A DNA stretch of 64,000 bases from Tamarix chinensis. Its lineage: Eukaryota; Streptophyta; Magnoliopsida; Caryophyllales; Tamaricaceae. Each line of letters begins with the position of its first letter. Within the stretch, counting starts at the first letter, position 1. Of the stretch, positions 59,427 to 64,000 are shown in pieces. Location: the NCBI GenBank assembly GCA_030549775.1, contig CM060181.1, forward strand, positions 31,532,753 to 31,596,752, in the 5' to 3' direction. A program made the translations under genes and the position numbers. Under the pieces are notes generated by a model. The model saw nothing but the letters and a program-made list of their open reading frames with translations, made no database searches and was not told the origin of the DNA.

Positions 59427-60440
59427 CTTAAGGGGGTAGTGACCCCACTAGGTTAACCCCAGCCTTGCAGATTTAGTGGACTGAAAACCTTAGGGTATAC
59501 CCTGCCGGGTGAGGTGTGATGTGACATAGATTGTAACGTATTTTAGTGGATTAGTTTTACTTTTGGAGTTGCAAGGAGTTTAAGTCGTTATTATTATTAT
59601 TATTTTCACCCTTATAAGACCTTAATTTAAAGGACAAGGTTTTGTGACTCGTTTTGACCTTAAGTACTATATGCTTCTTCCTTGATGAAGTCTATTATAT
59701 TTGATTTGTTGGGCACCGATTCTCTTTCTTTTATTTCACCTCTTATGCCTTGTGTGATCCAACTTTACTTGGGTTAGTTTCGTAAACATCGTTTTACCTT
59801 TCTTCGAAATTCTTCTAACTTATTTACCTCGGTAAATGTTTTTATTCAATTGTTTCGTCAAGTTTCCACTACTTAGGGTTCTTGAACCTCGGGGACGAAG
59901 TTCCTTCCTAAGAGAGTAGGGATGTAATACCCCGTATATTTTAAGATTCAGATTGTTAAGTCTAATGATTTTATTAGTATAATTTGATGTAAACAATTAA
60001 TTATCTTAATTTCGATTCGGTTTATGGATTTATCGACGATTTTGAATTCATAATTGAACGTAATTAATCACTTTCAGGAAGCGATATTTTATTGATGTTT
60101 TAATCATTTTGGAAAATATTAAGATTAGTCTTGATTTGTTGGAATTTGACTCAAACATTTTATTATAGGGTTCTAGATATTATTCCGGGTCTTATAATGT
60201 ATTTCCATAAATAATATAAATCTTTACATTCAATGGTAAATCCTTCCCAAAAATGTTTCTGAAGTACCTTATATATATATCTTTTATTAATTTTAAGCCT
60301 TCGGATCTTCTCAAAATAGATTTTCGATAAATAGATTTTTGATTAGATTCTCCCAGTATAAATCTTTGATATTTAGTATTTAATTTGAACTTATACCTCA
60401 GGCACAACAATCTCTAGTTCGTCCCTAAGGGGGTAGTTAG
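59427..60440 (+). repeat. Additional polypurine-tract-like words in the internal region
   Basis: CTTAAGGGGGTAGTGA at 59427-59442, CCTAAGAGAGTAGGGATG at 59915-59932 and CCTAAGGGGGTAGTTAGG near 60424-60441 all resemble the true tract at 60534. They may be remnants of repeated 3' ends or may act as extra plus-strand primers. Confidence 0.6.
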
Positions 60441-60533
60441 GTTAAGTATAGCTATCGATGCATTAATATAGAAGATTAGAATGCCCCAACCCTAACCCTA
60501 GAGAGCCGCAGGAGACTTCGGGGACGAAGTCTG

Positions 60534-60551
60534 TTTTTAAGGGGGTAGTGA
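60534..60551 (+). promoter_or_regulatory. Polypurine tract of element G
   Basis: TTTTTAAGGGGGTAGTGA lies directly before the TG of LTR2, where plus-strand DNA synthesis would start. Confidence 0.85.
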
Positions 60552-61568
60552 TGTAATATCCCAAAATCCTAATTTCCGAAATTATGGCCAAATAAGGAAT
60601 TATTAGGAAAATTAATTATATAAATTTATTTATTAAAATTTATAGAGTTAATTAAGGTATATTAAGAGGAAAATAATAAAGAATTTAATTGGAAGAAAAT
60701 TTGGGTGTTTCTCTAATTAGCATGAAGGTTAAGGAAATTTATCTAAAATAGTCTAAAATAAGCAAAAAGGAATTTAATTAATATTTCATAAATATTAAAA
60801 TTTATAAACAACCCAAAAATACCCCAATTTACCCATAAGTTATTTTATTTAATTTTCCCATCCTATTTATTACCTATTTTCCCCTCTTTTTTTCCCTTTT
60901 TCTCCCTCCTCTTCCTTTTTTTTCTTTCTTCTCCCCCGGCTGGGCCAGCCCACCGGCCCAAACCCCTCTCCTCTCCCCCGTCTCGCGCACGAGCCAGGCC
61001 CCTGGCCTCTCCTTCCTTCTTCCCGCCCGCGGCCCAGCGTCGCGCGACGCCAACCGTTGCGCGCCCAATACGCCGCGTTTTACCCTCATAAATGCCGAAA
61101 CGCCGCGCCTCAATTAATGGCCTTATAGCCGTTGCCAAACGGGCAACGCGACGCGGCGCTTTGTCGCCCATAACGTCGAAACGACGCGTTCGACTTGCGG
61201 GCTTAATAAACAACGCCGGACCGGCCGGTTCCCCTCCTCTTTTCTTTTCCCTGGACCGCCGGTCCACCCTGCCATCTTCTTCTTCCTCGACCTGCCCCCC
61301 CGACCTGCAAATCGACCTGCAAGTCGATTTCGCCGGCAGCCACCAACCCGATCGTCCTTCCCTGCCTCTCTCCCGTCGCTTTCTTTCTTTTTTCGGCCCG
61401 ACCAAGTCCTTCTCTCCCTGTGTCCGCGTGCCGTCTCCTTCCTTTCTTCTTCCCTGTCCCCGACCCAGCCTGCCATGGCAGACCTGCACCGCCTGCCATC
61501 GGCCGGCCACCTGCACCCCTGCCCCGCGTGCCACCTCCCTCCCTTCGTCGTTTTCCTTCCCCCTGGCC

Positions 61569-61576
61569 TATAAATA
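61569..61576 (+). promoter_or_regulatory. TATA box of 3' LTR of G
   Basis: The same TATAAATA as in LTR1, shifted by 7019 bp. In this copy it could drive transcription into DNA to the right of the element. Confidence 0.6.
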
Positions 61577-62221
61577 CCCCCTCCCGATCGGCCACAGCAA
61601 GCCCTCCCGTTGGGCCTTGCTGAAACCCTGTTCCGCCGCCGCCGGAACAGACACCCTTCCTACCGCCTCTAGCCACCGCCGAAACCACCTCTCCCCACCT
61701 TTACCATCCTTGCAACGCCCTCTACGAAACCAGACCACCATCACCCTTACCCTTGCCCTGCACGTGCCGCCATAACTGTGCAAAAATCCAAACCCGAAAC
61801 CACCACCTCCAGCCTTCGCCGCCCTTGCGCCGCCTCCCACCGCCAGCCCGGCCGCCATCAGGGCATCTTCCACCCTCCAAAATTCCCAGCAGACCTCCCT
61901 CTACCCTCCCCTGCCTTCGATTTCCCTTGCCTCCCTCTCCTCCTTCCTCCCCCATCTCCCACCTCTCTCCACCACCCTCGGCCGCCGCCGTCGCCGCCGC
62001 GCTCCGCCACCCCTTGCCACGCCACCACCCTCATTCCACTCCCCTCCACCTGCTGATTCTTCCCCCACCTCAAACTTCTTCTTTCCTCCTCCCATCTAAC
62101 CACCACCTTGATCTTTTCCCTTCTCTTCCTCCTCCACCGCCGCCGCCGTCGCCGCCACGCGCCGCCGCCGGACCACCACCGACCCTAGGTGGTTATCCAC
62201 TCATCCAAACCCTAACCCCTT

Positions 62222-62304
62222 TTTTTTTATATGATTGCTAATATTTTCTACTAATATTAATACTAATATACTTATTATTATTACTATTATCCTTATTATT
62301 ATTC

Positions 62305-62367
<63 letters not shown>

Positions 62368-62895
62368 TACTACTTTTATTATTATTGTTATCATTTCTAA
62401 TATTGTGACTTCTGATATTAAAGTTATCATTTTTACCATACAAATACCTCTTGGAACCCTAACTCCTATTATGCTCAACTTTGGTTTATTTTATAAGTGT
62501 TAATATTAACAACCCTACTATTATTATTATTATTATTATTATCTCTATCACCTTAATAAGGTTATTATTATTAATACTTAACCATACTAGGTTATTGTTA
62601 TTGTTATTATTATTGCTAGGGTTATTATGGTTATTATTACTATTATTATCATTATTATTAGCATTATTACTATTATCATTATCACCCTTAGGAATAAATT
62701 ACTTGAAATATTGTGACCTTATAATATTATTATTTTGAATACGACACCATTAATAGACTTAGCCTTAAAAATGCTAGGGTTTCTCTTGCTATAAACATTA
62801 GTGTCATGAGTATTGGTTTTATTATTAGTATTATTATCATTATTTTTCTATAGTTAACATGAACATTATTATTATAAAAATAGGGCTAACGGGGC
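62222..62895 (+). repeat. ATT microsatellite of 3' LTR of G
   Basis: Equals that of LTR1 but one trinucleotide shorter, the expected type of change for a slippage-prone array. Confidence 0.9.
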
Positions 62896-63091
62896 TAATA
62901 ATATAAGTGTAACAATAGGTATTAAAAATAAGCATATTTTGACTACTAATATTTAGTATACTAATTCTAAGGTAAAAACCCTAATTTTTGTATAAAATCC
63001 TTTTTAGTAATAAAACCCTAACCTCAAACTATAATGAGGGTTGATAGTAATTATAAGGGAAACTAATACTTAGCATTTTTCCTTTTTATAG

Positions 63092-63153
63092 GTGACCCCG
63101 ACCAAAGCCCTAAGGAGTTAGAGGAGCGTGCTCCAAGCCCGGTGCCTACCTAG
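63092..63153 (+). other. 62-bp conserved block of 3' LTR of G
   Basis: Identical to that at 56076-56137, with the same TATAG and GTAAGG borders. Confidence 0.5.
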
Positions 63154-63410
63154 GTAAGGACGAAGCTAATGGCCTTGTGCTATGTGTGACATGGATGTGT
63201 TAAATGTTGTGTATGCCATGCTATGCCATGTATTATCTGATTTGTGAATAACTTGTCTTATGTGTAACGCAGCTTGGAGATTGAGGTATGTTGTATGTGC
63301 TTCCGTGACATGAGCATGACATTTATATGTATGATGTTTATGATATAATATGTTATGGCCCACTAGGACATGCATGTTAGGATAAATGGTAATATGAGTG
63401 GTAACCATCA

Positions 63411-63906
63411 TGGGGGTCTTGAAGTTTGTATGGTGGTATTAGGGTGTGAATGGTGGCATCAATGCTCGCATGTTGGTACTAATGATTTTATAGTGGTATT
63501 AATGATTATTTGGTGGTATTAATGACCTATGGTGGTATTGGGGTTTATATGGTTATATTTATAATTACTTGGTGGTATTAAACACTTATGGTGGTATTAA
63601 GGTTTGCAAGGTGGTATTAGGGTTTATATGGTTGTATCTATAATTACTTGGTGGTATTAAATACTTGTGGCGATATTAAGGTTTGTAAGGTGGCATTAGG
63701 GTTTATATAGTTGTTTTAATGATTACTTGGTGGTATTAATGTTGTATGGTGGTAATTGGGGTTTTATGGAGGTATTAATGTTGTATGATGTTATCTGTGA
63801 TTTTATGGAGGTATTAGTGTTGTATGGTGGTATTAGGGTTTGTATGGTGGTATTAGGGTTTGTATGGTGGAATTGGGGTTTGCATGGTGGAGTTAGGGTT
63901 CTACAT
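63411..63906 (+). repeat. TATGGTGGTATTAGGG minisatellite of 3' LTR of G
   Basis: The same units in the same order as in LTR1. Equal length in both LTRs supports a very recent insertion. Confidence 0.85.
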
Positions 63907-64000
63907 GGGAGTAAATGATTGTATGTGAATTAGGGTTTGTGTGTAGGTAGGTGTTGGAGAGCCCGCATGGAGTGTTTAAATTATGCATGGGAATGGATCT

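Larger units (their letters stand above)
59005..60551 (+). other. Non-coding internal region of element G
   Basis: No frame longer than about 70 codons and no retroviral-type domain. It contains three extra polypurine-like words and a second LTR-start-like word at 59932 (TGTAATACCCCGTATATTTT), preceded by GGGGACGAAGTTCCTTCC. It may derive from the 3' end of an autonomous Ty3-type relative with part of another LTR start included. Confidence 0.8.
53534..64000 (+). mobile_element. Young LARD-type LTR retrotransposon G (runs off the window)
   Basis: Two direct copies of a long LTR start at 53534 and 60552 (TGTAATATCCCAAAATCC). Between them are a tRNA-Met primer site, 1547 bp without coding capacity, and a polypurine tract. 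If LTR2 has the same length, the element is about 12.5 kb and ends about 2 kb beyond the window. No gag, protease, integrase or reverse transcriptase is present, so it must use proteins from another element, probably Ty3-type. The left 5-bp flank is TAACA. It inserted into an inverted copy of its own family. Confidence 0.93.
60552..64000 (+). repeat. 3' LTR of element G (first 3449 bp, cut by the window)
   Basis: Copies LTR1 from its first base to the window end, which corresponds to about 56984 of LTR1. It should continue for about 2 kb past the window. Confidence 0.93.

Noticed and set aside
53534..64000. The 7.02-kb direct repeat as a segmental duplication or assembly artefact
   Set aside because: The repeat borders coincide with LTR ends, a primer site follows the first copy and a polypurine tract precedes the second, so a retrotransposon explains it fully.
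1..64000. tRNA or rRNA genes
   Set aside because: I looked for cloverleaf-like A and B boxes and conserved rRNA words and found none that I could support by eye. The TGGTATCAGAGC word is a primer site, not a tRNA gene.

Overview
This window is nuclear DNA of a flowering plant. The evidence is a spliced type-1 Ser/Thr protein phosphatase gene with a CT-rich leader, an intron-containing hAT transposase, a LINE relic, and a dense nest of LTR retrotransposons primed by initiator-Met tRNA. I cannot place the species more closely. I see no bacterial-type genes, tRNA, rRNA or CRISPR array. Only two protein genes look intact: the hAT transposase (17978-20707, five exons, 766 aa) and the phosphatase (22537-25327, minus strand, three exons, 305 aa).

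Layout. 1-16 kb is AT-rich intergenic DNA. It carries small DNA transposons, two AT-rich simple-sequence blocks (about 6.3-7.5 and 10.4-11.3 kb), a decayed hAT 3' end (9.3-9.8 kb) and a Harbinger-like element (11828-13434) that encloses a broken ribosomal-protein-L7/L12-like fragment. A short non-autonomous family recurs through 1.8-22.3 kb. It has CA...TG ends, 8-bp target duplications, a CCGCGA-rich end and a CCGATAAATCGG-rich end. 16292-20936 is a complete hAT element with a perfect 8-bp duplication (GGTTTGAT). One of the short elements sits inside it, with its own perfect duplication (CATCTAAG). 22.5-25.4 kb is the phosphatase gene.

From 27 kb to the end, nearly everything is one family of very long LTRs (about 2.8-5.7 kb). 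LTR C (30318-35345) is nested in LTR B (29912-40613), which lies in a decayed LTR A. LTR F (47269-51902) is nested in LTR E (45504-52954). Two minus-strand copies flank E. B, C, E and F have matching 5-bp target duplications and no internal region, so they are solo LTRs. At 53534 a young full-length element begins: a 5471-bp LTR, a primer binding site, a 1.5-kb internal region with no coding capacity, a polypurine tract, and a second LTR that runs off the window. The two LTRs look almost identical, so the insertion is recent and the element is a LARD-type non-autonomous retrotransposon.

Inside these LTRs the same modules recur in order: a TATA box about 0.5-1 kb in, a GC/CT-rich block, a long ATT microsatellite, a 62-bp block bounded by consensus splice signals, minisatellites, clusters of a 19-bp dyad motif (CCACCGGCTATAATAGTGG), and a hairpin about 100-150 bp before the LTR end. 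The 62-bp block and the hairpin are conserved between copies that differ widely elsewhere. They are the best candidates here for undescribed functional parts.
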